Source: Asticcacaulis tiandongensis (GTDB taxonomy: Bacteria; Pseudomonadota; Alphaproteobacteria; Caulobacterales; Caulobacteraceae). Taken from it: a DNA stretch of 64,000 nucleotides. The DNA lies in assembly GCF_006475605.1 (NCBI RefSeq), contig NZ_SSBC01000010.1:620001-684000 (forward strand). Reading direction: 5' to 3'. This document shows, one piece after another, positions 36,597 through 46,995 of the stretch. Made by a program: the position numbers and the translations under genes. The notes beneath the pieces are model-generated. The model saw only the letters and a program-made list of their open reading frames with translations. It searched no databases and had not been told where the DNA came from. Within the stretch, counting starts at the first letter, position 1. The number at the start of each line of letters is the position of its first letter.

Positions 36597-38984
36597 TTAA
36601 TGCGCGGTACGGCTGTCCTTTTCCTCAATAGCGGCCTGAGGCGGTATCACCGGCTCCACCCAGTCCACAGCTTCCAGTTCTTCGGTCAGGGCGTGCTTAA
36701 GCACCTCCTCGACATGTTTCACCGGAATGATCTCAAGGCCTGCCTTCACATTTTCCGGCAGATCGGTCAGATCCTTTTCATTCTCATGTGGGATCAGAAC
36801 CGTTTTGATGCCGGAGCGCAGCGCCGCCAGCAGCTTTTCCTTTAAACCACCAATGGCCAGCACACGACCGCGCAGGGTGATCTCACCGGTCATGGCGATA
36901 TCCTTGCGCACCGGAATACCGGTCAGCACCGATACCATGGCCGTCACCATAGCTACACCGGCAGACGGGCCATCCTTAGGCGTTGCCCCTTCCGGCACGT
37001 GGACGTGAACGTCCGTGCGTTCAAAGACCGGCGGCAGGATGCCGAATTTCGGTGCCAGCGCCCGCACATAGGAATTGGCTGCCGAAACGGACTCTTTCAT
37101 GACCTCTTTAAGATTACCCGTGACCTTCATATTGCCCTTGCCGGGCATCTTGATGGCTTCGATGGTCAGAATATCGCCACCGAACTCTGTCCAGGCCAGA
37201 CCGGTGACAATACCGACCTGATCGACCTCATCGGTTTCACCATAGTGATACTTCTTCACGCCGGCATATTTCGCCAGACGCGCGTCATCGATGGTGATCG
37301 ACCTCACCTTTTCCTTAGCCAGATCACGAATGGTCTTCCGCGCCAGATTGCCCAATTCCCGCTCAAGCGAACGCACACCGGCTTCACGCGTATAGTAACG
37401 TATCAGATCGCGAATAGCCGCTTCCGGCACGATCCATTCCTGTTCGCTCAGGCCGTGATCCTTGGCCAGCACCGGCAGAATGTGGCGCTTGGCAATCTCG
37501 ACCTTCTCGTCTTCGGTATAGCCCGAGATACGGATGATCTCCATACGGTCAAGCAGCGGCTGCGGCATATTCAGGCTGTTAGCCGTTGTGACAAACATGA
37601 TCTTCGACAGGTCATAATCGACCTCAAGATAATGGTCGTTGAAGGTCGAATTCTGCGCCGGATCAAGCACCTCAAGCAGGGCCGAGGCCGGATCACCGCG
37701 CCAGTCGGCCCCCATCTTGTCAATTTCATCCAGCAGGAAGAAGGCATTGGTCGATTTGACCTTCTTCATATTCTGAATGATCTTGCCGGGCATCGAGCCG
37801 ATATAGGTACGACGGTGACCACGGATTTCCGATTCGTCACGCACCCCGCCTAAGGAAATGCGCACGAATTCACGCGCCGTCGCCTTGGCAATCGACTTAC
37901 CCAGCGAGGTCTTACCGACCCCCGGAGGCCCCACCAGACACAGGATCGGCCCCTTGAGCGTACCCATGCGCGCCTGTACCGCCAGATGCTCAAGGATACG
38001 CGCCTTGACCTTCTCAAGGCCATAGTGATCGGCATCAAGAATATCCTCGGCCTTATCCAGCTGGATCGGCTTCGGCTTGGTTACCCCCCAGGGAATAGCC
38101 AGCAACCAGTCGAGATAGTTGCGCACCACAGTCGATTCCGCCGACATCGGCGACATGTTCCGGAGCTTGTTTAGCTCTGACATGGCCTTGGCGCGGGCCT
38201 CTTTCGACAGCTTGGTCGCCTTGATCTTCTTTTCAAGCTCAAGGATTTCATCCTTGGTGTCGTCCTGCTCACCCAATTCGCGCTGAATGGCTTTCATCTG
38301 CTCATTCAGGTAATATTCGCGTTGGGTCTTTTCCATCTGACGCTTGACGCGTGAGCGGATTTTCTTCTCGACCTGAAGGACGGAAATCTCGCCTTCCATC
38401 AGGGCATAGATTTTCTCAAGCCGCTTGGAAACCGACAGTTCCTCAAGCAAGGCCTGCTTTTCAGCAATCTTGACCACCAGATGCGCGGCAATGGAGTCGG
38501 CGAGAATTTCGGCCTCAGACACCTCTGCCAGGGCCTGAAGCGCTTCAGGCGGGATTTTCTTGTTCAGCTTGATATAGTTGTCGAACTGCTCAGTGACGGC
38601 ACGCACCAACGCTTCTTCGTCAGGCCCCGCCGTATGCGCGGCCTCAAGCTGAACAGCCTCAGCTTCGTAATATTCCTTACGCTCAGTGAAGCGTTGAACC
38701 TTGGCGCGCGTCTTGCCCTCAACGAGCACCTTTACAGTGCCATCCGGCAGTTTCAGAAGCTGCAAGACATTGGCCAGCACGCCGATATCATAGATGGCAT
38801 CGCCCGCCGGATCGTCATCATCCGAGTTTTTCTGCGTCACCAGAAGAATTTGCTTATCGCCCTTCATGACCTCATCAAGGGCCTGAACCGACTTCTCACG
38901 CCCAACAAACAAAGGCACGACCATGTGCGGAAACACCACAATATCCCTTAAAGGCAATACGGGTATGGTCAGGACATCAAACAT
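36597..38984 (-). CDS. lon: ATP-dependent protease Lon
   Basis: The 795-residue AAA+ serine protease degrades damaged and regulatory proteins in the cytoplasm; in Caulobacter its substrates include DnaA, CcrM and SciP. Domains are the N-terminal substrate-binding LON domain (about 5-200), coiled coil (about 200-300), AAA+ with Walker [14 protein letters not shown] (about residue 350) and Walker B FLLDEIDK, and the C-terminal protease with the Ser674-Lys717 dyad in PKDGPSAGV and GGLKEKLL. Length is normal. It has its own terminator and an RpoH-type promoter about 100 bases upstream, which fits heat-shock control. Confidence 0.98.
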   Translation of the reverse strand: MFDVLTIPVLPLRDIVVFPHMVVPLFVGREKSVQALDEVMKGDKQILLVTQKNSDDDDPAGDAIYDIGVLANVLQLLKLPDGTVKVLVEGKTRAKVQRFTERKEYYEAEAVQLEAAHTAGPDEEALVRAVTEQFDNYIKLNKKIPPEALQALAEVSEAEILADSIAAHLVVKIAEKQALLEELSVSKRLEKIYALMEGEISVLQVEKKIRSRVKRQMEKTQREYYLNEQMKAIQRELGEQDDTKDEILELEKKIKATKLSKEARAKAMSELNKLRNMSPMSAESTVVRNYLDWLLAIPWGVTKPKPIQLDKAEDILDADHYGLEKVKARILEHLAVQARMGTLKGPILCLVGPPGVGKTSLGKSIAKATAREFVRISLGGVRDESEIRGHRRTYIGSMPGKIIQNMKKVKSTNAFFLLDEIDKMGADWRGDPASALLEVLDPAQNSTFNDHYLEVDYDLSKIMFVTTANSLNMPQPLLDRMEIIRISGYTEDEKVEIAKRHILPVLAKDHGLSEQEWIVPEAAIRDLIRYYTREAGVRSLERELGNLARKTIRDLAKEKVRSITIDDARLAKYAGVKKYHYGETDEVDQVGIVTGLAWTEFGGDILTIEAIKMPGKGNMKVTGNLKEVMKESVSAANSYVRALAPKFGILPPVFERTDVHVHVPEGATPKDGPSAGVAMVTAMVSVLTGIPVRKDIAMTGEITLRGRVLAIGGLKEKLLAALRSGIKTVLIPHENEKDLTDLPENVKAGLEIIPVKHVEEVLKHALTEELEAVDWVEPVIPPQAAIEEKDSRTAH

Positions 38985-39082
38985 TCATACGCTCCAAAGG
39001 GCGGGTATCAAACGATCACCTTACGCCCATTTTTTTCAGGTTCCTACCTACCTTAGACGATTCCTCGGCTGAACCTGTAATG

Positions 39083-39111
39083 AATGTGGGATAAATTATT
39101 ACAGTTTCAAG
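39083..39111 (-). promoter_or_regulatory. RpoH (sigma-32) heat-shock promoter of lon
   Basis: On the minus strand CTTGAAA (39111-39105) is followed after 14 bases by CCCACATT (39090-39083). This matches the alphaproteobacterial RpoH consensus of CTTGAAA and a C-rich CCCCAT-type -10. It lies about 100 bases upstream of the lon start codon, with no other gene between. Confidence 0.82.
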
Positions 39112-39202
39112 GCAGGCAGGGTCGCGCTCAAGCAGCGTAGCGGTAGCGCAACTCAAAAGTCCCTGCACCCAATTGCCCCGAGGTGTGTGGCAATGTCCAT
39201 AA

Positions 39203-40306
39203 TCAGAACAGGCGCATCTGCCGGTCACCTCCGCGGAATGCCATGATATTCAGATCACGGCTTAATCGCCCCAGACCATGCTTTTTGACCGCAAGGTGAA
39301 ACCTCTGGTGAATCAGTTCCGCATAAACACCCTCGCCCGACATGCGGCTGCCAAAATTCGCGTCATTCAACTTACCATCACGGCACTGCCGGATCAGGTT
39401 CAGCACCTTATTACGCCGGTCTGGAAAATTATGCGTCAGCCATTCGTCGAACAGGATTTTCACCTCATACGGCAGACGAATGAGATTATAGCCCGCCCGC
39501 ACCGCTCCGGCCTCAGCCGCTGACCTGACCAGCGCCTCGATCTCATGGCAGGTCAGCCCCGGAATGACCGGCCCGATCATCATACCTGTCGGAATACCGG
39601 CACGGCTCAAGGCGGCAATCGTATCAAACCGCCTTTGAGGGGTGGCCGCACGAGGTTCCATAATGCGCGCCAGATGCCGATCGAGCGTCGTAATCGACAG
39701 GGTTGCCGTGACTAACTTTTCAGCGGCCATCGGCCCCAGAATATCAATATCGCGCTGAATGAGCGCCGATTTGGTAATCAGATGCACAGGATGGCGAAAT
39801 TCATACAGCACCTCCAACAACCGGCGCGTCAGACCTTCAGTGCGTTCCGTCGGCTGATAGGCGTCTGTGTTAATCCCCAGCATAAGCGGCGCCGGTTTGT
39901 AACGAGGATGGGCTAATTCCTTACGCAATAACGCCGGCGCATCCGGCTTGCAAAATATCCGCGTCTCGAAATCAATACCCGGCGACAGATCAAGGTAAGC
40001 ATGGCTCGGTCGCGCGAAACAATAGATGCAGCCATGCTCGCACCCTTTGTAGGGATTGATTGAACGGTCAAACCCGATATCCGGTGAGTCGTTAAATGTG
40101 ATGATCTTCCGCGCCGTATCCACACCGAGAACGGTCTTCAGTTTCGGTCGCTCTTCCGTTTCCCAGCCGTCGTCGGTGTCATAGCGATCCGGCGCATCAA
40201 ATCGCCCGCTCAGGCGATTAGACACCGATCCCCTGCCCTTGCGCTTCTGATCTGGCAGGGCGTTCTCATCCGTAATCGGTTCGGTTCTGAGCGTCGGAAT
40301 AACCAT
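39203..40306 (-). CDS. PA0069-family radical SAM protein (SplB-like)
   Basis: The 367-residue protein carries the radical SAM cluster motif in GCEHGCIYCFARP (CxxxCxxC) near residue 90 and the surrounding SINPYKGCEHGC typical of the PA0069 group, annotated as related to spore photoproduct lyase. The substrate is not known. The C-terminal half has DRHLARIMEPRAATPQRR and the GYNLIRLPYEV block. I used the ATG at 40306; a GTG seven codons earlier is possible. It is transcribed in the same direction as lon but separated by the lon promoter. Confidence 0.9.
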   Translation of the reverse strand: MVIPTLRTEPITDENALPDQKRKGRGSVSNRLSGRFDAPDRYDTDDGWETEERPKLKTVLGVDTARKIITFNDSPDIGFDRSINPYKGCEHGCIYCFARPSHAYLDLSPGIDFETRIFCKPDAPALLRKELAHPRYKPAPLMLGINTDAYQPTERTEGLTRRLLEVLYEFRHPVHLITKSALIQRDIDILGPMAAEKLVTATLSITTLDRHLARIMEPRAATPQRRFDTIAALSRAGIPTGMMIGPVIPGLTCHEIEALVRSAAEAGAVRAGYNLIRLPYEVKILFDEWLTHNFPDRRNKVLNLIRQCRDGKLNDANFGSRMSGEGVYAELIHQRFHLAVKKHGLGRLSRDLNIMAFRGGDRQMRLF

Positions 40307-40350
40307 ATCCCGACGATACGCCAACACCAGAACAAATCAAGAACAATTTA

Positions 40351-41493
40351 TCAGATTTGCTTTGGCCTTGCGCCATTGAACATCAGGCTCAAGGCCACGC
40401 TTTTGTGGATTACCCAAGCAATGCCCAATGACACTACTAAGCCCACGACATTCATAATCACAAATTCAACCAGCGGATTCCACGGCACGAAGATAAAGCC
40501 GTATCCCATGGCCTCAAGTACCGGCTGGTGGAACAGGTAGATGGAAAATGAGAAATAGACCATCCACTCCGTCAGGCGACTATGACCGTTCATGTGTCGC
40601 GATAACAATACGAACAGGCACTGACTGACATAAAGCCCCGTCAAGGCCCCCGACAAGGTCTTGGTCAGCTTCTGGAAGGTCGTCAGATCATCCGTACCGC
40701 CCCAGAACATGATAAACACCGCCAGCGATATACTGGCAATGATCAGCGACGGCAGACTGAAGTTCAGGAAGGCGGTAAACAGCCTGCGTTCATAGCACAG
40801 CGCCACCCCCAGCAGGAAATAGGGCAGATAGGTTGCCGTCATCGGGAGATTGATGATGGTTGAAAAGAACGTCAGGTCATGCCCGATAACCGCAGGCACG
40901 GCCTTAACCCCTATCGCCCAGACAACCGCGATCCCGGTCAAGGCCGCCACAGCATACCAGCGATGGCACAACTTCAAAAGCGCCGTCACCCGATCCGCAT
41001 GACGGACAAACACAGGCTTCCAGATCAGGGCAATCAGAGCCGACATAATCAACAGGCTGGGCAGGAACCAAAGATGCCGCACCCAGTGCTGGCCGGAGGT
41101 AGTCATTAACGTCCACCAGTCGCCCCAGTTGCCCGACATTCCCGCATAATGCCCCGAGATCAGGCTCAGATACATCTGGAACGGGTTGATCACTATGGTC
41201 GCGCAAATGAACGGCACACCCAGCCGGAAAAACCGCGACTTCAGCCACGCCGCCGGTGCCTTGCGCATCAGGATCAGGGCCGAGAAGAAACCCGCAATAA
41301 TAAAGAAGGCCGGCATACGAAACGCATTAATCACCGCCGCCATCAGACTGATGACTTCAAACGACACCGGCGCATAAGGCCCGCGTCCGGCATTGACCAG
41401 ACAGATCATGGCCGCGTGATAGGGAATCCCCAGCAGCATGAACAAGGCCCTGCCGGAATCCATGAAATGCACACGCGCCTTAGACTGATCCAT
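40351..41493 (-). CDS. Acyltransferase-3 family membrane protein (OpgC-like)
   Basis: The 380-residue protein has about ten hydrophobic segments and starts with FMDSGRALFMLLGIPYHAAMI, the Arg/His pattern of acyltransferase-3 proteins. The stretch INAFRMPAFFIIAGFFSALIL fits as well. The closest named type appears to be OpgC/MdoC, which succinylates osmoregulated periplasmic glucans, but no opgG or opgH is nearby and the acceptor cannot be told. The open frame extends to a GTG at 41556; the ATG at 41493 avoids overlap with the clpX terminator region and is preferred. Confidence 0.82.
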   Translation of the reverse strand: MDQSKARVHFMDSGRALFMLLGIPYHAAMICLVNAGRGPYAPVSFEVISLMAAVINAFRMPAFFIIAGFFSALILMRKAPAAWLKSRFFRLGVPFICATIVINPFQMYLSLISGHYAGMSGNWGDWWTLMTTSGQHWVRHLWFLPSLLIMSALIALIWKPVFVRHADRVTALLKLCHRWYAVAALTGIAVVWAIGVKAVPAVIGHDLTFFSTIINLPMTATYLPYFLLGVALCYERRLFTAFLNFSLPSLIIASISLAVFIMFWGGTDDLTTFQKLTKTLSGALTGLYVSQCLFVLLSRHMNGHSRLTEWMVYFSFSIYLFHQPVLEAMGYGFIFVPWNPLVEFVIMNVVGLVVSLGIAWVIHKSVALSLMFNGARPKQI

Positions 41494-41561
41494 ATCCGCA
41501 CTGTCCCGTTTTTCGCCAATCAGGCGTATCAGACATCGTGTCTGCAACAAACACACCAGAC

Positions 41562-41597
41562 ATAAAAAAGACGGCTGTGGCAGCCACAGCCGTCTTT
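41562..41597 (-). terminator. Terminator of clpX
   Basis: A perfect 14-bp stem (AAAGACGGCTGTGG / CCACAGCCGTCTTT, 41567-41580 and 41584-41597) with a three-base loop ends in six T on the minus strand. It lies just past the clpX stop codon. Confidence 0.93.
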
Positions 41598-41632
41598 AAT
41601 ATCGTATCGCCAAACCGGGCCTGAGGCCCTGC

Positions 41633-42895
41633 CTAGGCCGCGCCGCCACCGCTACGCTTTTCGGCGTAGATCAGAAGCGGTTGCGCCCGCTCTTCGACGA
41701 CTTCACCATTGATGACGACTTCTTCCACGCCCTGCATAGTCGGCAGTTCGTACATGGTATCGAGCAAAATCGCCTCAAGGATAGATCGCAGACCCCGCGC
41801 ACCGGTTTTACGGACAATAGCTTTCTTGGCGATGGCATAGAGCGCTTCTTCGGTGAAGGTCAGCGTCACATTTTCCATCTCGAACAGCCGTTGATACTGC
41901 TTTACCAGAGCATTCTTAGGCTCGGACAGGATCTTGACGAGCGTATGTTCATCAAGGTCTTCAAGCGTCGCCAGAACCGGCAGACGACCAATAAATTCTG
42001 GAATCAGACCAAACTTCATCAGGTCATCAGGCTCGACCTGATGCAGCACTTCGCCCAGACGACGCTCTTCGGGATCTTTCACCGTCGCGCCAAAGCCGAT
42101 GGATGTGCCCTTACCGCGGCCTGAAATGATTTTCTCAAGGCCCGCAAAGGCCCCGCCACAGATGAACAGGATATTGGTCGTGTCCACTTGCAGGAACTCC
42201 TGCTGCGGATGCTTGCGGCCACCTTGCGGCGGTACAGAAGCAACCGTGCCTTCCATGATCTTCAGAAGCGCCTGCTGCACGCCTTCGCCCGACACGTCGC
42301 GGGTGATCGACGGGTTATCGGACTTGCGCGAAATCTTGTCCACTTCGTCGATATAGACAATGCCGCGCTGAGCGCGTTCGACATTGTAGTCGGCGGCCTG
42401 AAGCAGTTTCAGAATGATGTTTTCAACGTCCTCACCGACATAACCGGCTTCGGTTAATGTCGTGGCATCAGCCATGGTGAACGGCACATCAATGATGCGC
42501 GCCAGAGTCTGCGCCAGAAGCGTCTTACCCGAACCCGTCGGCCCGATCAGCATGATGTTGGACTTCGCCAGTTCAACATCATTGCCCTTTGCGGCATGGT
42601 TCAGGCGCTTATAGTGGTTATGCACCGCGACCGACAGAACCTTTTTGGCCTGATTTTGCCCGATGACATAATCATCCAGCACTTCGCGGATTTCCTTAGG
42701 CGTCGGCACACCGTCCTTGGATTTAACGAAGGCGATCTTGTGCTCTTCGCGGATGATGTCCATGCACAGTTCCACGCATTCATCACAGATGAATACGGTC
42801 GGCCCCGCAATCAGTTTACGCACCTCATGCTGGCTCTTTCCGCAGAACGAGCAGTAAAGGGTGCTTTTGCTATCGCCACTGGCGGCTTTGGTCAT
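41633..42895 (-). CDS. clpX: ClpX, ATPase subunit of Clp protease
   Basis: The 420-residue AAA+ unfoldase feeds substrates to ClpP; in Caulobacter it drives cell-cycle degradation of CtrA. The N-terminal zinc-binding domain has the four cysteines (YCSFCGKSQ ... [10 protein letters not shown], about residues 15-45). The AAA+ core has Walker [13 protein letters not shown], Walker [11 protein letters not shown] and the ClpP-binding IGF loop in TSIGFGATV. Length is standard. Its divergent upstream region of 294 bp, shared with cicA, shows no feature I can name. Confidence 0.98.
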   Translation of the reverse strand: MTKAASGDSKSTLYCSFCGKSQHEVRKLIAGPTVFICDECVELCMDIIREEHKIAFVKSKDGVPTPKEIREVLDDYVIGQNQAKKVLSVAVHNHYKRLNHAAKGNDVELAKSNIMLIGPTGSGKTLLAQTLARIIDVPFTMADATTLTEAGYVGEDVENIILKLLQAADYNVERAQRGIVYIDEVDKISRKSDNPSITRDVSGEGVQQALLKIMEGTVASVPPQGGRKHPQQEFLQVDTTNILFICGGAFAGLEKIISGRGKGTSIGFGATVKDPEERRLGEVLHQVEPDDLMKFGLIPEFIGRLPVLATLEDLDEHTLVKILSEPKNALVKQYQRLFEMENVTLTFTEEALYAIAKKAIVRKTGARGLRSILEAILLDTMYELPTMQGVEEVVINGEVVEERAQPLLIYAEKRSGGGAA

Positions 42896-43189
42896 TCTCG
42901 CTTCTCACCTAATCGCGTCGCTTTAATCCCCTTACGGACGAAAACCGAACGCTTCAAACCGATACTAGGCACCTTTGCGCCTTAAGAAAAGGCTATTTTG
43001 GAACCAAATCGGGACTATTATTCCTGCATACGGGCATCTATGCACAGATTACACCACGCCTCAACCGTCTGTGCCATTAAGGCTGACCGATCGGTGCAAA
43101 AGCGCTTTGGAAACCGCCCTTAAGTCTATATGGGTCATTTCCGGCAAAATTAAAGCCACCCGTTTAACCGACCGAAGCCCCAAAAGCCC

Positions 43190-43807
43190 ATGCGTTCCGA
43201 TTTGTCCTCCGCGCCCGTTTCCCTTCATGCCTTCGATTTCGATGGCACCCTGACCTATAAGGACAGCTTTACGGCCTATCTGGTCTGGGAGAAAGGCTAT
43301 GCAGCGCTGGCGTTAGCATTCCTGCGTCACCCCTATATGCTGACGGATTACCTGAAAACAAAAGATCGCGGCGCACTGAAATCGCACCTGCTGTTTCATC
43401 TGATGGGGCCGATTGAGCGCAAAGAACTTGAGGCCCGTTTCGACGCCTTTGTCACCGCCACCGGCCATGACCTGTTTCGTCCCGACGCGATGGACAAATG
43501 GCAATCACTTGCAGACAGCAAGCGCGTTATTGTCACCGCCTCTCCCGCCCTGCTGGTCGGCAAATTCGGGCACTTGATCGGCGCTGACCTGACTATCGGC
43601 ACTGAGCTTGGCTTTGACGCGGACGATCGCCTGACCCTCGACCTAGCCTCACCCAATTGCCGCGGCGCAGAAAAGGTCACCCGCCTGAAAGCCACCTTTG
43701 GCGATGAGGTCGTGATTCAAAGCGCCTTCGGAGACACATCGGGCGACTTTGAGATGCTCAAAGCCGCCCGTGAAGGTCACTATCGTGTATTTAAGGCGAA
43801 GCCTTAA
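43190..43807 (+). CDS. cicA: HAD-superfamily IB phosphatase CicA
   Basis: The 205-residue enzyme shows HAD motif [14 protein letters not shown] near residue 15, motif [12 protein letters not shown] near residue 115 and motif [15 protein letters not shown] near residue 180. In Caulobacter crescentus cicA sits between clpP and clpX in the opposite direction, and its dosage affects growth and morphology; this gene has exactly that position and fold. It could be a lipid or serine phosphatase; the natural substrate is unknown. Its stop overlaps the clpP stop by 4 bases. The start could be a few codons downstream. Confidence 0.88.
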   Translation: MRSDLSSAPVSLHAFDFDGTLTYKDSFTAYLVWEKGYAALALAFLRHPYMLTDYLKTKDRGALKSHLLFHLMGPIERKELEARFDAFVTATGHDLFRPDAMDKWQSLADSKRVIVTASPALLVGKFGHLIGADLTIGTELGFDADDRLTLDLASPNCRGAEKVTRLKATFGDEVVIQSAFGDTSGDFEMLKAAREGHYRVFKAKP

Positions 43808-44430
43808 GCGCCGACCAGATCGGCACGCTTTTCGTAAACGTGGTCAATCAGGCCGAATTCCTTGGCTTCGGCCGCCGTCATATAGCGGTCACGATCAAGG
43901 GTCTTTTCAATAGTCTCATAGGACTGACCGGTGTGCTTGACGTAGATTTCGTTAAGTAGTTTCTTGGTCTTACGGATGTCTTCGGCCTGAATTTCGATAT
44001 CAGACGCCATGCCGCGCGCGCCACCCGAAGGCTGGTGCACCATGATCTTTGAATTGGGCAGAGAGATACGCTGACCGGCCTCACCGGCCTGAAGGATCAG
44101 CGAACCTGCCGATGCCGCCATGCCCATACAAACCGTTGTCACCGGCGACTTGATATATTGCATGGTGTCATAGATTGCCAGCGCCGAGGTCACCTGACCG
44201 CCGGGGCTATTGATATACATCGAGATTTCCTTTTTCGGGTTTTCCGATTCAAGAAACAGAAGCTGGGCGCAGATTGACGTGGCCATGCCATCCTCAAACG
44301 GGCCGGTCAGGAAGATGATACGTTCCTTGAGCATCCGCGAATAGATGTCGTAGGCCCGCTCACCGCGGCTCGATTGCTCGATGACCGTCGGGATAAGGTA
44401 GCTGGTCAGATTTTCGACTGGATCGCGCAT
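43804..44430 (-). CDS. clpP: ClpP, proteolytic subunit of Clp protease
   Basis: The 208-residue serine protease forms the double-ring chamber that degrades substrates delivered by ClpX. The triad is visible: Ser107 in GMAASAGS, His132 in [10 protein letters not shown] and Asp181 in LDRDRYM. The start at 44430 gives [19 protein letters not shown], the usual propeptide-free alphaproteobacterial start; the 24 extra upstream codons do not fit. The CTTGAAA heptamer at 44538-44544 hints at heat-shock control, but no matching -10 is clear. Confidence 0.98.
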   Translation of the reverse strand: MRDPVENLTSYLIPTVIEQSSRGERAYDIYSRMLKERIIFLTGPFEDGMATSICAQLLFLESENPKKEISMYINSPGGQVTSALAIYDTMQYIKSPVTTVCMGMAASAGSLILQAGEAGQRISLPNSKIMVHQPSGGARGMASDIEIQAEDIRKTKKLLNEIYVKHTGQSYETIEKTLDRDRYMTAAEAKEFGLIDHVYEKRADLVGA

Positions 44431-44594
44431 GAAAGTTCCTAAAAAAATATTCGTTATGAGACAGTCCTGACACAGAATCTTTAAGCCAAGGTGTAAGGGC
44501 ATCCCGTCTTGTTCAACTTGGCAATTCGGCTGCGTCTTTTCAAGAGACTTTCTGTCGTTCCCCCAGCTTTAACAGCCCCTATAAGCCATACACG

Positions 44595-44627
44595 AAAAAG
44601 CGCAGGGAACGTGGCTCCCTGCGCTTT
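44595..44627 (-). terminator. Terminator of tig
   Basis: On the minus strand AGCGCAGGGA (44625-44616) and TCCCTGCGCT (44608-44599) form a 10-bp stem with a seven-base loop, followed by a run of T. A second hairpin with the same core (GCAGGGAC / GTCCCTGC, 44677-44695) overlaps the tig stop codon. Confidence 0.88.
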
Positions 44628-44694
44628 ACGTTTTTCAGATTAACACCGGCCCGACAAATAGCGCCCTATAATGGGTGCAGGGACCGCGTCCCTG

Positions 44695-46035
44695 CTAGTC
44701 TTCGTCGTCAGCCAGAAGTTCTTCCTTGGAGATCGGCTCGTCTTCGATCTTCGCCAGAGTGAAGATGTGGTCAACGACCTTCTCTTCATAGATCGGCGCA
44801 CGAATCTGGGCGGCTGCCGCAGGGTTCGAACGATAGAAGTCAAATACCTGACGTTCCTGACCGGGAAAGTTGCGGGCTTCCTGAGCAATGGCCTGAGCCA
44901 CTTCCTGCTCGGAGACCTGTACATTGGCGCGGGTACCGATTTCAGCCAGAACCAGACCGAGGCGCACGCGACGCTCGGCGATCTTGCGGTACTCAGCCTT
45001 CAGTTCGTCTTCCGACTTAGCGGCATCTTCTTCGGACAGCTGGCCTTGGGCCTTGTCCTGCTCAACCTGCTGCCAGATGCCGTTAAACTCGGCCTCAAGC
45101 ATACGCGCAGGCAGCTCGAAAGAGTGCTTTTCATCAAGAATATCAAGCAGTTTGCGCTTCAGTTTGAAACGCGCAGCCGTCGTATACTGCTGCTCAAGCT
45201 GGCCTTTCAGCAGACCCTTGAGGGCGTCAAGGCCTTCAAGACCGAGGCCCTTGGCCCACTCGTCGTCGGCCACTGCGTCCTTGGGTGCCGAGATTTCATG
45301 CACGGTGATGTCAAAGGTCGCGGCCTTACCAGCCAGATTGGCGGCACCGTAATCTTCGGGGAAGTTCACTTCGATAGTGCGCTCTTCGCCCTTTTTGGCG
45401 CCGATCAGTTGCTCTTCAAAGCCCGGAATGAACTGCTTGGAACCGATAACCAGTTCCGCACCTTCTGCCGCGCCGCCGTCAAAGGCTACGCCATCGATCT
45501 TGCCGAGGAAGTCGATCTTCAGCTTGTCGCCGTCAGCCGCCTTGGGGGCCTTGCCACCCTTGACGTCATATTGCTTGGTTTGCTTGAGGATGTTCTCAAG
45601 CTGCTCGTTCACTTCTTCTTCGGTCGGCTCATAGACCGGACGCTTCAGCTCAAGGGTCGCCACATCGACAGGCTCGAACGAAGGCATTTGCTCGACGGCC
45701 AGTTCATAGGCCAGATCGGCATCACCCTTGATAACCGCTTCGATGTCACCGACAGGCTTGATTTCAGGCTGACCGGCGGGGCGGATGCTGTGCTGATCAA
45801 GCGTCGCCTGCGACGTCTCGTTCAGTTGCTCCTGCAACACTTCGCTCATCAGTTCCTTGCCGTAGAGCTTACGAACGTGACCTGCAGGCACCTTGCCCGG
45901 ACGGAAGCCCTTGATATTCATCTTGGGCGCCATGTCTTTAATCTTGGCGTCCAGTTTGGAAGCCAGCACGTCTTTCGCGACGGTTACCTCGAAAACGCGG
46001 CTTAAGCCTTCACTTGATTTTTCAACGACCTGCAT
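44695..46035 (-). CDS. tig: Trigger factor
   Basis: The 446-residue ribosome-associated chaperone binds nascent chains at the exit tunnel. The N-terminal ribosome-binding part has the signature GFRPGKVPAGHVRKLYG (about residues 43-60). The central FKBP-type prolyl isomerase domain (about 150-245) reads GDKLKIDFLGKIDGVAFDGG ... ELVIGSKQFIPGFEEQLIG. The C-terminal helical arms follow and the tail is acidic (LLADDED). The order tig-clpP-clpX-lon is the conserved proteostasis cluster. Long opposite-strand open frames over this gene are shadows. Confidence 0.97.
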   Translation of the reverse strand: MQVVEKSSEGLSRVFEVTVAKDVLASKLDAKIKDMAPKMNIKGFRPGKVPAGHVRKLYGKELMSEVLQEQLNETSQATLDQHSIRPAGQPEIKPVGDIEAVIKGDADLAYELAVEQMPSFEPVDVATLELKRPVYEPTEEEVNEQLENILKQTKQYDVKGGKAPKAADGDKLKIDFLGKIDGVAFDGGAAEGAELVIGSKQFIPGFEEQLIGAKKGEERTIEVNFPEDYGAANLAGKAATFDITVHEISAPKDAVADDEWAKGLGLEGLDALKGLLKGQLEQQYTTAARFKLKRKLLDILDEKHSFELPARMLEAEFNGIWQQVEQDKAQGQLSEEDAAKSEDELKAEYRKIAERRVRLGLVLAEIGTRANVQVSEQEVAQAIAQEARNFPGQERQVFDFYRSNPAAAAQIRAPIYEEKVVDHIFTLAKIEDEPISKEELLADDED

Positions 46036-46287
46036 AGACCATATTACCTTTGCGAACCCTGCCTTCAGGCCGTAGACCCGATCATCCGTCCGCTGTTAAT
46101 GACAAGAAAAGCCGCGCCTGTGTACAGGGCGGGTTCCGAAAAGAAGCGCACTTATGGCATGATCGGGGCCAAGGTCAACGGCAAAAACGGCACAGGCGGG
46201 ATTTCAAACCTATTCAGTCATTGGCAATTTCCCGCTTTATGCCTGCCAACTTGCCCACGGGAACGGAATCATCACACTGCTTTTGCC

Positions 46288-46986
46288 ATGTGCGCCGCCT
46301 CGACAGACATAAAGCACCGCTATTATCAGGATCGCCGCCTTGATCGCGGCGCTGCGCATCTTTCGGCGCGGCAACGGCTCGGCATGCGTGAAGTCGACAC
46401 CTTCCTACGTCTGGCGCGTCTGGCCGGTTACGTGGAGGCTCTGTCACCGTCAGAGGCAACACCGCTTTTGCTCGATGCCGGATGTGGCGATAAATATATA
46501 GAAGCGGCGGTTCGCGCTCAGGGCTTTGACTATCTGGGGCTGGACATAGATGAGGTTGATTTTGAACGCCAATCCCTGCCGCTGGAGACGGCTCAGGCAG
46601 ACATCTATGTTTCGCTTGCGGTTATTGAACACCTTTCTGATGCCACACTCTATTTGCAGGAAGCCTTAAGGGTGCTCAGACCGGGCGGCGTGATCATTCT
46701 GTCCACGCCTAATTTCCAGATGGATTTCCGTAACTTCTATAACGACCCTACACACGTCAGACCCTACACCCCGCAATCCCTTGAAAAAGTTCTTGCCCTG
46801 ACCGGCTTTGAACAGGTTTCCATCTTTCCGGGATTACGCTGCAAGCCCGACTGGTACTACACCGGCAAAAGCCGCTTCTGGAAAGCGCGCTGGCTGTTGC
46901 CGTTTCGCGGCGATAATCCTTACGCGCCATCCTGGCTGAAAGGCCGCGCGACATCTCTTTTTGCCATTGCCCGAAAACCGGCCTGA
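46288..46986 (+). CDS. SAM-dependent class I methyltransferase
   Basis: The 232-residue protein has motif I LLLDAGCGDKYIEAAV near residue 55, the acidic strand LGLDIDEVDF, and VSLAVIEHLSDATLYLQEALRVLRPGGVIILSTPN for the later motifs, typical of the Methyltransf_11/23 group. The acceptor is unknown; small molecules, lipids or sugars are common for this type. The ATG at 46288 gives a compact domain; the frame is open from 46099 but the upstream part reads as non-coding. The MBL-fold pseudogene begins 9 bases later in the same direction. Confidence 0.85.
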   Translation: MCAASTDIKHRYYQDRRLDRGAAHLSARQRLGMREVDTFLRLARLAGYVEALSPSEATPLLLDAGCGDKYIEAAVRAQGFDYLGLDIDEVDFERQSLPLETAQADIYVSLAVIEHLSDATLYLQEALRVLRPGGVIILSTPNFQMDFRNFYNDPTHVRPYTPQSLEKVLALTGFEQVSIFPGLRCKPDWYYTGKSRFWKARWLLPFRGDNPYAPSWLKGRATSLFAIARKPA

Positions 46987-46995
46987 GGGCTTTCC

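Noticed and set aside
44538-44544. CTTGAAA on the clpP strand as an RpoH promoter
   Set aside because: No C-rich -10 element occurs at 12-15 bases downstream, so the heptamer alone is not enough.
44671-46005. A 444-codon open frame on the plus strand opposite tig
   Set aside because: It is the complementary shadow of a well-matched trigger factor gene; the translation has no domain character and no ribosome site.
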